A stretch of 43,879 bases of DNA from Verrucomicrobiaceae bacterium (GTDB taxonomy: Bacteria; Verrucomicrobiota; Verrucomicrobiia; Verrucomicrobiales; Verrucomicrobiaceae): positions 1 to 43,879 of the forward strand of contig JAIXSY010000059.1 in assembly GCA_027484445.1 (NCBI GenBank), in the 5' to 3' direction. Under the pieces are notes generated by a model that saw only the letters and a program-made list of their open reading frames with translations, was not told the origin of the DNA and did no database searches. The translations under genes and the position numbers were made by a program. Of this stretch, positions 16,682 through 25,104 are shown in pieces. Position 1 is the first letter of the stretch; each line of letters opens with the position of its first letter.

Positions 16682-17344
16682 TTAGGCCTTTTGTTGGATG
16701 CACCAATTCTTCCGAGCGTCGGTGTGAATGACCTTGTAGGAAGGATTGGCTTTGAGGAAATCCTTCACAGCAAGATAGACCCCATGATGCCAATGCGAGG
16801 GATCTGGGTGCCAATCATGACCTGCAATGATTCCGCTGGCTTTTACTTTGCGACGCAGAACATCCAATTCTTTTCGCGTGTCCTCGTAGGTGTGGGTGGT
16901 ATCTAGGTAAACCCAGTCTAAATGTTCATCGGGAAGCTTTTCCAAAAAGGGAATGCTGTAATCGACGTGGATATCGACCTTTCCTTGTGTGTAAGCACGG
17001 ATGATCTGCTCGACATTAGCGTGAGCTTCTCGGGTTGGAAGTTGGCCATGTCGTGTGTAGGCCCCCCAATCTGGGTAGATTTCACCAAATTCACGCCACC
17101 ATGGATCGACTAAATACAAATGAGAAGGCTTCACGTAGTCCAAGAGGTGCTGCGAGAACTCTCCGCAGAAAACTCCCAGTTCAGCCCCCACCGAGTTTTT
17201 GGGGAAGAGGTGAAGAAAACTGCCTCGTGTTGGCCAAGGCTTTCCTTGCATAGTCGCTTTTAAGCGATCGTATGCCAGCTTGGCTAATAAAACAGGATTT
17301 CGATGGGTGTGAAAACCTGGAGTTGTGGGATCGTGTTCTGGCAT
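16682..17344 (-). CDS. Class I SAM-dependent methyltransferase (Methyltransf_24-like)
   Basis: The 220-residue product has the SAM motif VGAELGVFCGEFSQHLL (motif I), LYLVDPWW after strand 2, and LDWVYLDTTHTYEDTRKELD with ASGIIAGHDWH, the pattern of the Methyltransf_24 and cephalosporin-hydroxylase-like group, where acids and His bind a metal. It is likely to O-methylate a sugar or related small group for this polysaccharide. Spacing of 17 bp from FkbM and 27 bp to the GT2 gene puts it within the operon. Acceptor unknown. Confidence 0.85.
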   Translation of the reverse strand: MPEHDPTTPGFHTHRNPVLLAKLAYDRLKATMQGKPWPTRGSFLHLFPKNSVGAELGVFCGEFSQHLLDYVKPSHLYLVDPWWREFGEIYPDWGAYTRHGQLPTREAHANVEQIIRAYTQGKVDIHVDYSIPFLEKLPDEHLDWVYLDTTHTYEDTRKELDVLRRKVKASGIIAGHDWHPDPSHWHHGVYLAVKDFLKANPSYKVIHTDARKNWCIQQKA

Positions 17345-17361
17345 AAAGAGTTAACGGGATA

Positions 17362-18135
17362 TTATGCTTTTTCAGGCGCAATCTCTCTTGGGATTGCAAC
17401 AATGTTTTGGAAGGCAAAAATCTCACGCTCGTAAGGCTTGAGCTTGTCCAACGCAACCATGCCGTCTGAAAGCAAGCGATAGAGGCGATGTCCTGGCAGG
17501 CGTTCCATGAAATCAATCAGGAAATGCCGTCTTCCAAGGTGCAAAGCGTTGAATTCAAACTGAATCACTCCGATTTGACCTGCGGCGAGCGCGTGAGTCG
17601 CACCCTGCAGCACGTCCATCTCAAATCCCTCGGTGTCGATCTTCAAAAAGTCCACTCGATCCAGCTTTTGATCTTTGAGGAAAAAGTCGAGTGTTGAGAC
17701 TTCTACCTCCACCGACACTAAGGGTTTAGACGTCATAGTCTTCAAGGCTTCAGGGCTGAGAGAGGCTCGGATTCCGCCTTCCGTGGAACCTTCGCTATCA
17801 TACAGCTTCAATTGCCCTGGAGTTGAACCCAAAGCCATGGGATGACACTTCGCTCGATTGCCAACAGCACTCATCAGCCTTTGAAAGGTGAGAGGATGCG
17901 GTTCGAAGGCGTGGGCACGAGCCTTTGGATAGACGCGTAGAACCGCTTCTGTGTAATCGCCTGAATTTGCCCCAACATCTAATACGCAAGGAGACTCTTG
18001 ATGAAGCAAACCTGGAAGCTGTTCTTGCAGAAACCAAGTCTCTCCAGAGGCCTCCATGCTTTCCCAATTGAAAAAACCTGATCTTCTCAGGCAATGCTTC
18101 AACAGGGAGCGATACAATGCATAGATTCGTCTCAT
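17362..18135 (-). CDS. FkbM-family methyltransferase
   Basis: This 257-residue SAM-dependent O-methyltransferase carries the FkbM domain. Motif I is VLDVGANSGDYTEAVL (about 51-66), followed by AHAFEPHPLTFQRL, then VEVSTLDFFL and VDFLKIDTEGFEMDVLQGA, the most diagnostic block of the family. Enzymes of this group often methylate sugar hydroxyls in surface glycans. A short basic N-terminus (MRRIYALYRSLLKHCLRRS) may attach it to the membrane. It sits between GT61 and another methyltransferase gene. Confidence 0.92.
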   Translation of the reverse strand: MRRIYALYRSLLKHCLRRSGFFNWESMEASGETWFLQEQLPGLLHQESPCVLDVGANSGDYTEAVLRVYPKARAHAFEPHPLTFQRLMSAVGNRAKCHPMALGSTPGQLKLYDSEGSTEGGIRASLSPEALKTMTSKPLVSVEVEVSTLDFFLKDQKLDRVDFLKIDTEGFEMDVLQGATHALAAGQIGVIQFEFNALHLGRRHFLIDFMERLPGHRLYRLLSDGMVALDKLKPYEREIFAFQNIVAIPREIAPEKA

Positions 18136-18175
18136 AACAGATGGATTGGTAAATTCCTAACACTGCCTTTAGCAG

Positions 18176-19333
18176 CTAAGCAGTTTCTTCGGAGATGGAT
18201 TTCAGCAAGGCTTCCTCAAACAAAGCAAAGGGAACCTTCACGGATGCCATGGAGGGCATGTCATCTTCACGATGCACACTCTCTCCAATCAGGTAGCGGT
18301 AGTTCAAATTCACTTGGCGACTGACGCTATGGTAAAAGGGCCAAGCCCAGTCCCGAGGAAGAATTTCGAGTACTGGAGTGCCCGGACGACAGTAAACTAA
18401 GTTCGATAGACCAGCGCCATGCATGCCGCAGACCAAACTAGCATCTCGAAACAAAACGATTTGTTCGATGACACTCAGATCTTCCAAGAAGACTTCTTTG
18501 AGGCCATGCTTTTTCCAGATGTTGTCGATCTGGCTCTTGTTCTCGATCTGGCGCCCTTTTTTGCGCGACAACCAGATTCTCTTAAGTCCGCTCGGTTTTG
18601 CTTTGTTGATCTCCTCGTGATTCAGCAGAGTTCTAATGAAATCGCAGGCAAAAGGTGCAACTGCACCTTTGGTGTTGAGTCCAGGAAGTGGCAGTGAAGG
18701 CAACAGTAGCGTTTGAGGCTGGTAATGCGAATTTCCTGAAACTGGGATCAACTTACTTTTCGGAACTCCCAACAAGTCAAAATACTTCTTTTGATAGTCG
18801 CGTTCCATGTTTGCTGCGAAATGAGCACAGCCAAATTCTTGAAGCATTAGCAAACGAGGAAGGGAATCGAACAGAAAGTGAAAGTAGTTGTTTCCGCTCG
18901 GACACGACAGAAGCCCAACTCGACCAGCAAGCTTTTTCGAGCGCGGCAAAGAGGGCAATTGAAAGATGGGGTTCGCTAGCGATGACCACCTGTAGTTTTG
19001 ATGGTCATAAAGATAAGACACATCATCAATGACCATTCCATGTCCGTTCAACCATTGAACCGCGGTTCCGTGCCTTCCGTAAATGCTCGTGTTTTGCATT
19101 TCAGCAACCCATGGAACAGGTAGATCTGGTTCATGGATGGATGCACAAAGATCTTGGAAAAGATCAGGACTCTGTTTTGTGATTCCTAGCTTTGACTTCA
19201 ACAATGCATGGGCTCTGAGAGACTCCAAATTTACCCGAGAATCAAGAGCACACTCTTGAATCGAAACGGAAGCCTCAGGTCGCCGCTGGTCCACGAAGCG
19301 CTTCAACACAGACCGAATCAAACCTATTGGCAT
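18176..19333 (-). CDS. Glycosyltransferase family 61 protein
   Basis: The 385-residue product matches the GT61 (DUF563) pattern: an N-terminal region with VGLLSCPSGNNYFHFLFDSLPRL split over several strands, LLLPSLPLPG, then KRIWLSRKKGR and the block FRDASLVCGMHGAGLSNLVY with RPGTPVLEILP. In plants GT61 adds xylose or arabinose to glycans; bacterial members occur in capsule and O-antigen loci with mostly unknown donors. No signal peptide. It lies 52 bp after the second GGSEELW GT4 gene. Confidence 0.88.
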   Translation of the reverse strand: MPIGLIRSVLKRFVDQRRPEASVSIQECALDSRVNLESLRAHALLKSKLGITKQSPDLFQDLCASIHEPDLPVPWVAEMQNTSIYGRHGTAVQWLNGHGMVIDDVSYLYDHQNYRWSSLANPIFQLPSLPRSKKLAGRVGLLSCPSGNNYFHFLFDSLPRLLMLQEFGCAHFAANMERDYQKKYFDLLGVPKSKLIPVSGNSHYQPQTLLLPSLPLPGLNTKGAVAPFACDFIRTLLNHEEINKAKPSGLKRIWLSRKKGRQIENKSQIDNIWKKHGLKEVFLEDLSVIEQIVLFRDASLVCGMHGAGLSNLVYCRPGTPVLEILPRDWAWPFYHSVSRQVNLNYRYLIGESVHREDDMPSMASVKVPFALFEEALLKSISEETA

Positions 19334-19385
19334 GAACCTACTTCTAATTGACTAACTCGACAAAAAAGGTGGCCTCTAGCTGTGA

Positions 19386-20582
19386 CTATTGGACTGAGCG
19401 AAGCGCGGATTTGGAAGTGATTTGCAAAAGCGCCTCGGCAAGTTCTTTGCACGGGTTTTCTGGAACTTGTTTGAGGATTTTGGCGCGTGCTGTTTCACCC
19501 ATCGCCTTCCATTCATCTCTTGCTTCCCAAGCTCTTTCCATGGCATTACTCAGACTACGAACATGCGGGGCATCTGCCACGAAACCATTGATTCCATCTT
19601 CAACCACTTCGGGATTTCCTGCGATGTTGGTGACTATAGCGGGGCGGCCACACATCAATGCTTCCACCAATGCCAGAGGCAGACCTTCCATCCTCGAAGG
19701 TAGAACCAGGGCGTGATGTTCTTCCCAAATTTGACGCACGTCCGCCACGTGACCTCTGAACTCAAGGGTATCTTCCAATTCGTAAAGCTTGGCCAGTTGA
19801 TGAACTCCCTGGGCTGATATGCCACCGCCAAACATCGAGACTTTGACGTTTCGATTGCGCCAAGCTGGTTGTGCCAAAACTTGAAACAAAAGATCTTGCC
19901 CTTTGGCATTGGGTTCGAGTCTGCCAACGCAAGCTATTTTCCATGTCTGGCTTTGTGATGGCCATTCAGGTGGATTCTGCCGATCCACCTGATAAGGATT
20001 CCACATCACTCTGGCTTGAGGCAGTCTCATCGCGAGTTGATTCTGGAGGAGTTCGAGGTTGGCCTTGGATACACAGAAAACAGCTTCTGCAGATTGGTAA
20101 ACCTGAGATAGCTTCACGAGTTGCTTATCTGTTGGCCATAAGTATTCCGCATTCGTCTGAACCACAGACACGAATGGGATTTTTTCACGGTGCAAAAACC
20201 ACATCCAGGGAAGTGCATCCCTGTAGCCCCAGTTCGAAACGCAGACCAGATCCGGTTTGAATCGTCGGACATGCTTGTCGAATCCAGCTGGTGATTCAGT
20301 GAGTGGATAATGCTTAGCAATGGCTCGCCCCCAGACATGTTTAGCTCTCTGCCAACGGCTCGTCCAAAGAGTGCTTTGGAAAACCGAAGTTCTTCGTTCA
20401 TTCAATAAAACACCAGCAGACTGCAAATGCTTGATCTTCGAATGAGTTTGAGGCCACTTTTGAACAGAGGCTGATACTTCATGACCTGCTTTCGATAGTT
20501 CGTAAGCAGCACCTGCCCATAGTTCTTCAGAGCCTCCCCAAGGGTGACTGCTCATTGAACTCACAAAGAGGAAGCGACTCAT
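19386..20582 (-). CDS. Glycosyltransferase family 4 (GGSEELW subgroup)
   Basis: This 398-residue GT-B glycosyltransferase has SSHPWGGSEELWAGAAYELS at the start, IACVGRLEPNAKGQDLLFQ in the donor domain and LVLPSRMEGLPLALVEALMCGRP with the E-x7-E acid pair. It is a paralogue of the gene at 14593-15714 (see shared motifs there). The start ATG at 20582 is followed directly by the first beta strand. It is 31 bp after a methyltransferase gene. Donor sugar unknown. Confidence 0.9.
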   Translation of the reverse strand: MSRFLFVSSMSSHPWGGSEELWAGAAYELSKAGHEVSASVQKWPQTHSKIKHLQSAGVLLNERRTSVFQSTLWTSRWQRAKHVWGRAIAKHYPLTESPAGFDKHVRRFKPDLVCVSNWGYRDALPWMWFLHREKIPFVSVVQTNAEYLWPTDKQLVKLSQVYQSAEAVFCVSKANLELLQNQLAMRLPQARVMWNPYQVDRQNPPEWPSQSQTWKIACVGRLEPNAKGQDLLFQVLAQPAWRNRNVKVSMFGGGISAQGVHQLAKLYELEDTLEFRGHVADVRQIWEEHHALVLPSRMEGLPLALVEALMCGRPAIVTNIAGNPEVVEDGINGFVADAPHVRSLSNAMERAWEARDEWKAMGETARAKILKQVPENPCKELAEALLQITSKSALRSVQ

Positions 20583-20613
20583 GAATGCCTTGAGAAAAGA
20601 CTACCCTTCTTCT

Positions 20614-21363
20614 TCACGGGGTCCCCTTGGTCGCCACAAGCCCGATACCGAGGTACAACCTATGGCGATGCAAGTGCTCATGATGAAAACGGTTTTTAGT
20701 CGTTAAACGATCACATTCCCTATGAAACCAAGAGCGGTAATTCTTGACCAACTGCTGCCAAACCATGGCGAAGAGACGAAAGAGGGAGGTTGATGAAGGC
20801 ACGAGAGGAAAACGCTCGAATAGAAAAAGGGCTGCACGAGGTCCTGTGGTGATCTTCCAGGTTTCATGAATCTTGAATCCACGAGATTGCAGAAGCTGGG
20901 TTAAGCCAGAATCTGTCCATCGATGGTAATCACCTGGGCAACTGTGATCTTCAAAAATGCCATGAGTGGTGATGATAAACTTTCCTCCTGGCTTCAACAG
21001 ACGATAGGCTTCATCAAGGTAATATTCGGGAAACAGAACATGTTCCAAAACTTGACTCGATAAAATCACATCAAAGGTGTTCGCGGATTCCTGTAGAGAA
21101 AAAGGGCCAGATGTTAACGGAATTTCATAGTCTAACTGATCTACCCCAGCAATGTCAGCTCTTCGATAGTCGGCATTTGGAAAGAGAGACCGGTAAGGAG
21201 ACCCACCACAACCAAAATCTAAAATTTTGATTTTCTCATCTGAAGCGACCCGCTTCATCCCGATGAGAAGATCGCTCAAATGTAAATAGAATTGATCGCC
21301 GCATTTGGGATTGATGCGCTCTCTTAGATATTCATTTTCACTGAGATGATCTAAGTTATGCAT
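20614..21363 (-). CDS. Class I SAM-dependent methyltransferase
   Basis: This 249-residue protein has a Methyltransf_11-type core: KILDFGCGGSPYRSLF (motif I), YRRADIAGVDQLDYEI, FDVILSSQVLEHVLFPEYYLDEAYRLLKPGGKFIITTHG (motifs II-III). The C-terminal helices (about 170-225) may form an acceptor lid or membrane contact. It overlaps the upstream methyltransferase gene by 8 bp, so the two are translationally coupled. Composition is intermediate between its AT-rich upstream neighbours and the rest of the operon. Target unknown, probably a sugar hydroxyl. Confidence 0.87.
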   Translation of the reverse strand: MHNLDHLSENEYLRERINPKCGDQFYLHLSDLLIGMKRVASDEKIKILDFGCGGSPYRSLFPNADYRRADIAGVDQLDYEIPLTSGPFSLQESANTFDVILSSQVLEHVLFPEYYLDEAYRLLKPGGKFIITTHGIFEDHSCPGDYHRWTDSGLTQLLQSRGFKIHETWKITTGPRAALFLFERFPLVPSSTSLFRLFAMVWQQLVKNYRSWFHRECDRLTTKNRFHHEHLHRHRLYLGIGLVATKGTP

Positions 21364-22276
21364 GATCTTTTGTTCGGAGGTGGGCTAGCAAAGTGTGTGA
21401 ACGGCACGCCCAATTTATTTTTAATAATTGGCATATTCTAAATAAAATTTTGCCCTTTCTGCCTTTCGGAAAGTGGATCGTTCCATTCAAGTTGCGCCTT
21501 CCTTCTCTGTTTAGTGTGTTATTGAATCGTCCCCATGTATTGGGCTCATACTCCACGGAAAGCACGTTAAGATCTAACTGCTTGGCCAGCACTCGAATCG
21601 ATCTTTCCGACCAGAGGGTAAAGTGATGCGGCGGCCAACAGAGAGGCTCGTTCGTTCTGCCTAGCATTGTGTCGTGTGCTGGAACAGCGATGATGATCTC
21701 TTTTGGCTTGTATGTGGACATAAGATTGGCTAGCCAATTCCTAGGTTCAGAAACATGTTCTAAAGTTTGAAGCGTGACTAAAATATCGAATGTTTTCTCT
21801 TTTAAGGCGCTATCATCAGGGAAAAACAAAGGCAGTCCCGTCAATTTGGCTGAGTTAATTGCTTTTTCATTAATATCTACACCGGTAATATTTAAGCCAA
21901 TTTCCATTGCCTTTTTGACCAGCCATCCTTCGCCACAACCTACGTCAATAAAGGATTTATCGGGATACCCTTTCAACATTTGTAAAGTTTTGAGTTTGTC
22001 CCAAGTTTCAAAATTGTAATAATTAGAATTTAGGCTCAACTCCTCATAAAAATCCGAATCTCCAAGCTCACATGGATGATACCATCGTAAATCAGAATGA
22101 ACTGAATAGTACTCTCCAATTTCTTCTTTAAAATATTTGTTCTTTATTTTTTGACTAAGCTTGATCTTATCTATTCTCTCGTAAGAATCGAAGAGTTCAT
22201 TCGGATGCTTTTGTCTTAAAAGAACCCCTGGACTTTGTGAGATTGGGCAGGTGACCTCTTTGTTGGTAGTATTCAT
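21356..22276 (-). CDS. Class I SAM-dependent methyltransferase, AT-rich gene
   Basis: The 306-residue product opens with VTCPISQSPGVLL, likely a degenerate version of the Cys-pair N-terminus seen in C-methyltransferases of sugar nucleotides. Its central domain has SFIDVGCGEGWLVKKAME (motif I), ITGVDINEKAINSAK, FDILVTLQTLEHVSEPRNWL and KEIIIAVPAHD. The gene is notably AT-rich (around 35-40% G+C in sampled lines). Its ATG overlaps the TylF-type gene's TGA (ATGA at 22273-22276). The two were probably acquired together. It could methylate a sugar of the polysaccharide. Confidence 0.85.
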   Translation of the reverse strand: MNTTNKEVTCPISQSPGVLLRQKHPNELFDSYERIDKIKLSQKIKNKYFKEEIGEYYSVHSDLRWYHPCELGDSDFYEELSLNSNYYNFETWDKLKTLQMLKGYPDKSFIDVGCGEGWLVKKAMEIGLNITGVDINEKAINSAKLTGLPLFFPDDSALKEKTFDILVTLQTLEHVSEPRNWLANLMSTYKPKEIIIAVPAHDTMLGRTNEPLCWPPHHFTLWSERSIRVLAKQLDLNVLSVEYEPNTWGRFNNTLNREGRRNLNGTIHFPKGRKGKILFRICQLLKINWACRSHTLLAHLRTKDHA

Positions 22277-22983
22277 TCCATATCTTTCCTTCTCTTGTGT
22301 GTCTCACCTTTGATCCAATATGCCTGATAAGGTCCAGATCTTTCAATTAATGGCTTTATTTTATTTTCTGAACAAAAATCATAAAAAGCTTCTCTACAAC
22401 CTTCCCAGCAACCAAAATCATCTAGTATAATGTATCCCCCATCGACAACTTTACTGTAAAAAGTGTCAAGGCATAGTTTTACACTGGAGTACCAGTCCGC
22501 ATCAATGTGTAGGATGGCAATCTTGTCAGGTGTCTTCTTGTCGAAGGTTTCTTCGAACCAGCCTTTACAAATATGAGTTTTATCGGCTGGGACTTCGAAC
22601 TGTTTCAAGGCTGCGAGAACGCTTTCTTCTGATCCGACACATTTGCCGACCCATTTCGAAGCTTCTGGACCGTCAAGATCTGTCGTGGGGGGCATGCCTT
22701 GAAATGAATCATAAAGCCATAATGAGCGGTTTTCTAGCTTTGTGACGCTTGCGAGAAGTGCTGCCGTTCCTCCATTGCAAACTCCGCATTCCACAATATC
22801 ACCCTCAAGTTGGGTATCTCGAACTTTTTCGCTTATTTCAAATAAAGAAACAAGCGCTCCCTGCAAGCACATTGTGTTTTTTCTTATTTTCTCAAATAGC
22901 CTATCTCTTGGGCTTATTTTATTTTTAAAAAGTAATTTTTTAGCTTTAGATAACATTTTGTTAATTAGGGTTCCCAATTCCAT
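22273..22983 (-). CDS. TylF/macrocin-O-methyltransferase-type protein, AT-rich gene
   Basis: This 236-residue protein is of the TylF family, which O-methylates sugars (macrocin in tylosin synthesis) with SAM and a divalent metal. Signatures are LEGDIVECGVCNGGTAALLA (SAM loop), LWLYDSFQGMP, KIAILHIDADWYSSVKLCLDTFY and GGYIILDDFGCWEGCREAFYDF; the Asp residues of HIDAD and LDD are the expected metal ligands. The start overlaps the Wzt gene by 19 bp; an internal ATG at 22956 would remove the overlap, so the exact start is open. AT-rich composition sets it apart from the ABC transporter genes. Confidence 0.9.
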   Translation of the reverse strand: MELGTLINKMLSKAKKLLFKNKISPRDRLFEKIRKNTMCLQGALVSLFEISEKVRDTQLEGDIVECGVCNGGTAALLASVTKLENRSLWLYDSFQGMPPTTDLDGPEASKWVGKCVGSEESVLAALKQFEVPADKTHICKGWFEETFDKKTPDKIAILHIDADWYSSVKLCLDTFYSKVVDGGYIILDDFGCWEGCREAFYDFCSENKIKPLIERSGPYQAYWIKGETHKRRKDME

Positions 22984-24221
22984 TCTTCAGTATATTTGCA
23001 CGCATTCTCCTGCCATGCCCACTCTCTGTGCTGGTTATGCATTTCAATTCTAAATTGGCAAATTGACTCTAAGCTCTCTATCATGCTTTTAGATCTAGAG
23101 TCAGCCAAGTAAGTGTTTATGCAATAATTGCCCAAGTATAGTCGCGGATGAGGTAGGGTGCACGTTATCTTGTGTCGTCCAACAGTCCGAAGTAGCGGAC
23201 GATCGGAATCGAAAATCCAGGCGTGCACAATGGGTTGATGCAGGTTGTCTGTGATTTGAAACGAAAACGATGCGTTTTGCAGGGGTTCCTTCACTTCTAC
23301 CTCAAAATGAACTTTTAAGGGCTGTCCATGAACGTGAGTTCCTGAAGGTTCTGAGGTTTCGACTTTTGCGCGCACCAGTTGAGCGATGCCGCTTTTCTCT
23401 TCGGATGAGACATACTCATTCCCCGAACTGACTTCATTTTCGAGATAAGCGGCAATGGCCTCGTGAGTGGATCCCTCAAAGAAGCAGGTGCCTCTTCGCA
23501 TCAGCAGACATCGCGTTGTGAGCGTCGAGATGGCTTGCATGTTATGGCTCACGAAAAGAACAGTCCTTCCATCTCGTGTGGCTTCTCCCATTTTTCCCAT
23601 GCACTTCTTTTGAAATTCGATGTCGCCAACTGCTAGCACTTCATCAACGATTAAGATTTCAGAGCGCAGATGCGCAGCGACTGCAAAGGCGAGACGGACT
23701 TTCATGCCCGAGCTGTATCGTTTGACCGGTGTATCCAGGTAAGCTGCGCAGCCGGAAAATTCGACGATCTCATCCAGCTTCGAGCTGATCTCGCGTCGTG
23801 TCATGCCGAGGATGGCACCGTTGAGATAGACATTCTCTCGACCTGTCAGTTCAGGATGAAAGCCAGTTCCTACTTCAAGCAAGGAAGCAAAACGACCTCG
23901 AATCTTGATGGTTCCCTGAGTGGGGCTGGTGACACGCGATAAGAGTTTCAGGAGCGTGCTTTTTCCGGCACCATTTCTGCCGATGATTCCAAGCACTTCA
24001 CCTTGCTGCACTTTGAAATTAATGTCTTTCAATGCCCAAACATAATCACTGACCGATTTGCGAGTGCGATCATTGGTCTGACCGACTTGAGCGTAGGGAT
24101 CGTCTTTGCCACGGATCTTGTGCCACCAACGATTGAGATCGTGGGACAGTGTGCCTGTCGTGACTTCACCCAAGCGATAGAGCTTGGCGATGTTTTCAAC
24201 TTCGATGACAGTTTGGCTCAT
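22965..24221 (-). CDS. wzt: Polysaccharide ABC transporter ATPase with C-terminal glycan-binding domain (Wzt-like)
   Basis: This 418-residue cytoplasmic ATPase powers export of a finished polysaccharide. The N-terminal half (1-240) has Walker A GRNGAGKST (81-89), the signature YSSGM, Walker B ILIVDEVLAVGD and the switch histidine in VLFVSHNM. The C-terminal 170 residues form a beta-rich domain (Wzt_C type) with FSFQITDNLHQPIVHAW and LYLGNYCINTYLAD; in E. coli O9a and relatives this domain recognises a terminal modification on the chain. Plain KpsT-type ATPases lack it, so its presence suggests end-group recognition. Neighbouring methyltransferase genes overlap or follow it. The gene is 6 bp after the permease gene. 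Confidence 0.93.
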   Translation of the reverse strand: MSQTVIEVENIAKLYRLGEVTTGTLSHDLNRWWHKIRGKDDPYAQVGQTNDRTRKSVSDYVWALKDINFKVQQGEVLGIIGRNGAGKSTLLKLLSRVTSPTQGTIKIRGRFASLLEVGTGFHPELTGRENVYLNGAILGMTRREISSKLDEIVEFSGCAAYLDTPVKRYSSGMKVRLAFAVAAHLRSEILIVDEVLAVGDIEFQKKCMGKMGEATRDGRTVLFVSHNMQAISTLTTRCLLMRRGTCFFEGSTHEAIAAYLENEVSSGNEYVSSEEKSGIAQLVRAKVETSEPSGTHVHGQPLKVHFEVEVKEPLQNASFSFQITDNLHQPIVHAWIFDSDRPLLRTVGRHKITCTLPHPRLYLGNYCINTYLADSRSKSMIESLESICQFRIEMHNQHREWAWQENACKYTEEWNWEP

Positions 24222-24227
24222 GAAGGG

Positions 24228-25088
24228 TCAGACGGTGTCCATGAAGGTCTTTTCGACCCGGTTAAAAATGATGATCCCGGCCATCAAGATCATGGTCGTG
24301 CAGGCAGCTGACCATCCTAGCAGATCCCAGGAGAAAGAACCTGCACCAAGATAGATAAAGCGGAAGGCTTCTATGATGCCAGTCATCGGGTTCAGTTCGA
24401 GCCAAGTGCGGTATTTTTCAGGAACTGTGGACAAGGGATAGACGACGGGCGTGGCATACATGGCAAGCTGAATGCCAAAGGTGACCAGGAAGGCCAAGTC
24501 GCGATACTTGGTCGTTAACGAAGAGACAATGATGCCTGTGCCAAGCCCAAGTGCACCCAGCATGAGAACAAGCAAGGGAGAACCCAAGATCATGGCGACC
24601 CAGTTGGGGTGTATGGGGCTTCCTTGCCAAAGGTGCCAAGCCAATGCGACAAGCAAAACAAGGAACTGGATCCCAAACTGAATCAGAGTCGAGATGACGA
24701 TCGAGACAGGGGTGGCAAGCCGAGGGAAATAAACCTTGCCGAAGAGGTTAGCATTGTCCTTGAAGGTCGTGGAGGTCTTGGTCAGGCATGTGGCAAAATA
24801 ATTCCAAGGCGTTGTGCCAGCCAGGTAAAAGAGCAGGGGAGGGAGACCGTCGGTGGACATTTTGGCCACACCACTGAAGATGATCGTGAAGGTTAGCGTG
24901 GTTAGCAGTGGTTGAATGAAAAACCAGATGGGACCAAGAATCGTCTGTTTGTAAACAGCAACAAAATCTCGCTTCACGAACATGAGAACGAGGTCGCGAT
25001 ATCTCCAAAGGTCAGCGAGATGAAGGTCGAGCCAGCCGTTGCGAGGCTGAATGACCATGTCCCAGGATTCTTGTTGGTTTGTGCTCAA
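24228..25088 (-). CDS. wzm: Polysaccharide ABC transporter permease (Wzm-like)
   Basis: This inner-membrane permease has 286 residues and six predicted helices after an amphipathic N-terminal segment (WLDLHLADLWRYRDLVLMFVKRDF) typical of ABC-2 exporters of O-antigen and capsule. Family marks include KQTILGPIWFFIQPLLTTLTF, GLPPLLFYLAGTTPWNYFA, VYFPRLATPVS and YATPVVYPLSTVPEKYRTWLELNPM. With Wzt it moves lipid-linked polysaccharide across the membrane. It lies 16 bp after the APS kinase gene and 6 bp before wzt. Confidence 0.93.
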   Translation of the reverse strand: MSTNQQESWDMVIQPRNGWLDLHLADLWRYRDLVLMFVKRDFVAVYKQTILGPIWFFIQPLLTTLTFTIIFSGVAKMSTDGLPPLLFYLAGTTPWNYFATCLTKTSTTFKDNANLFGKVYFPRLATPVSIVISTLIQFGIQFLVLLVALAWHLWQGSPIHPNWVAMILGSPLLVLMLGALGLGTGIIVSSLTTKYRDLAFLVTFGIQLAMYATPVVYPLSTVPEKYRTWLELNPMTGIIEAFRFIYLGAGSFSWDLLGWSAACTTMILMAGIIIFNRVEKTFMDTV

Positions 25089-25104
25089 AAGTGAATGGTT
25101 GATG

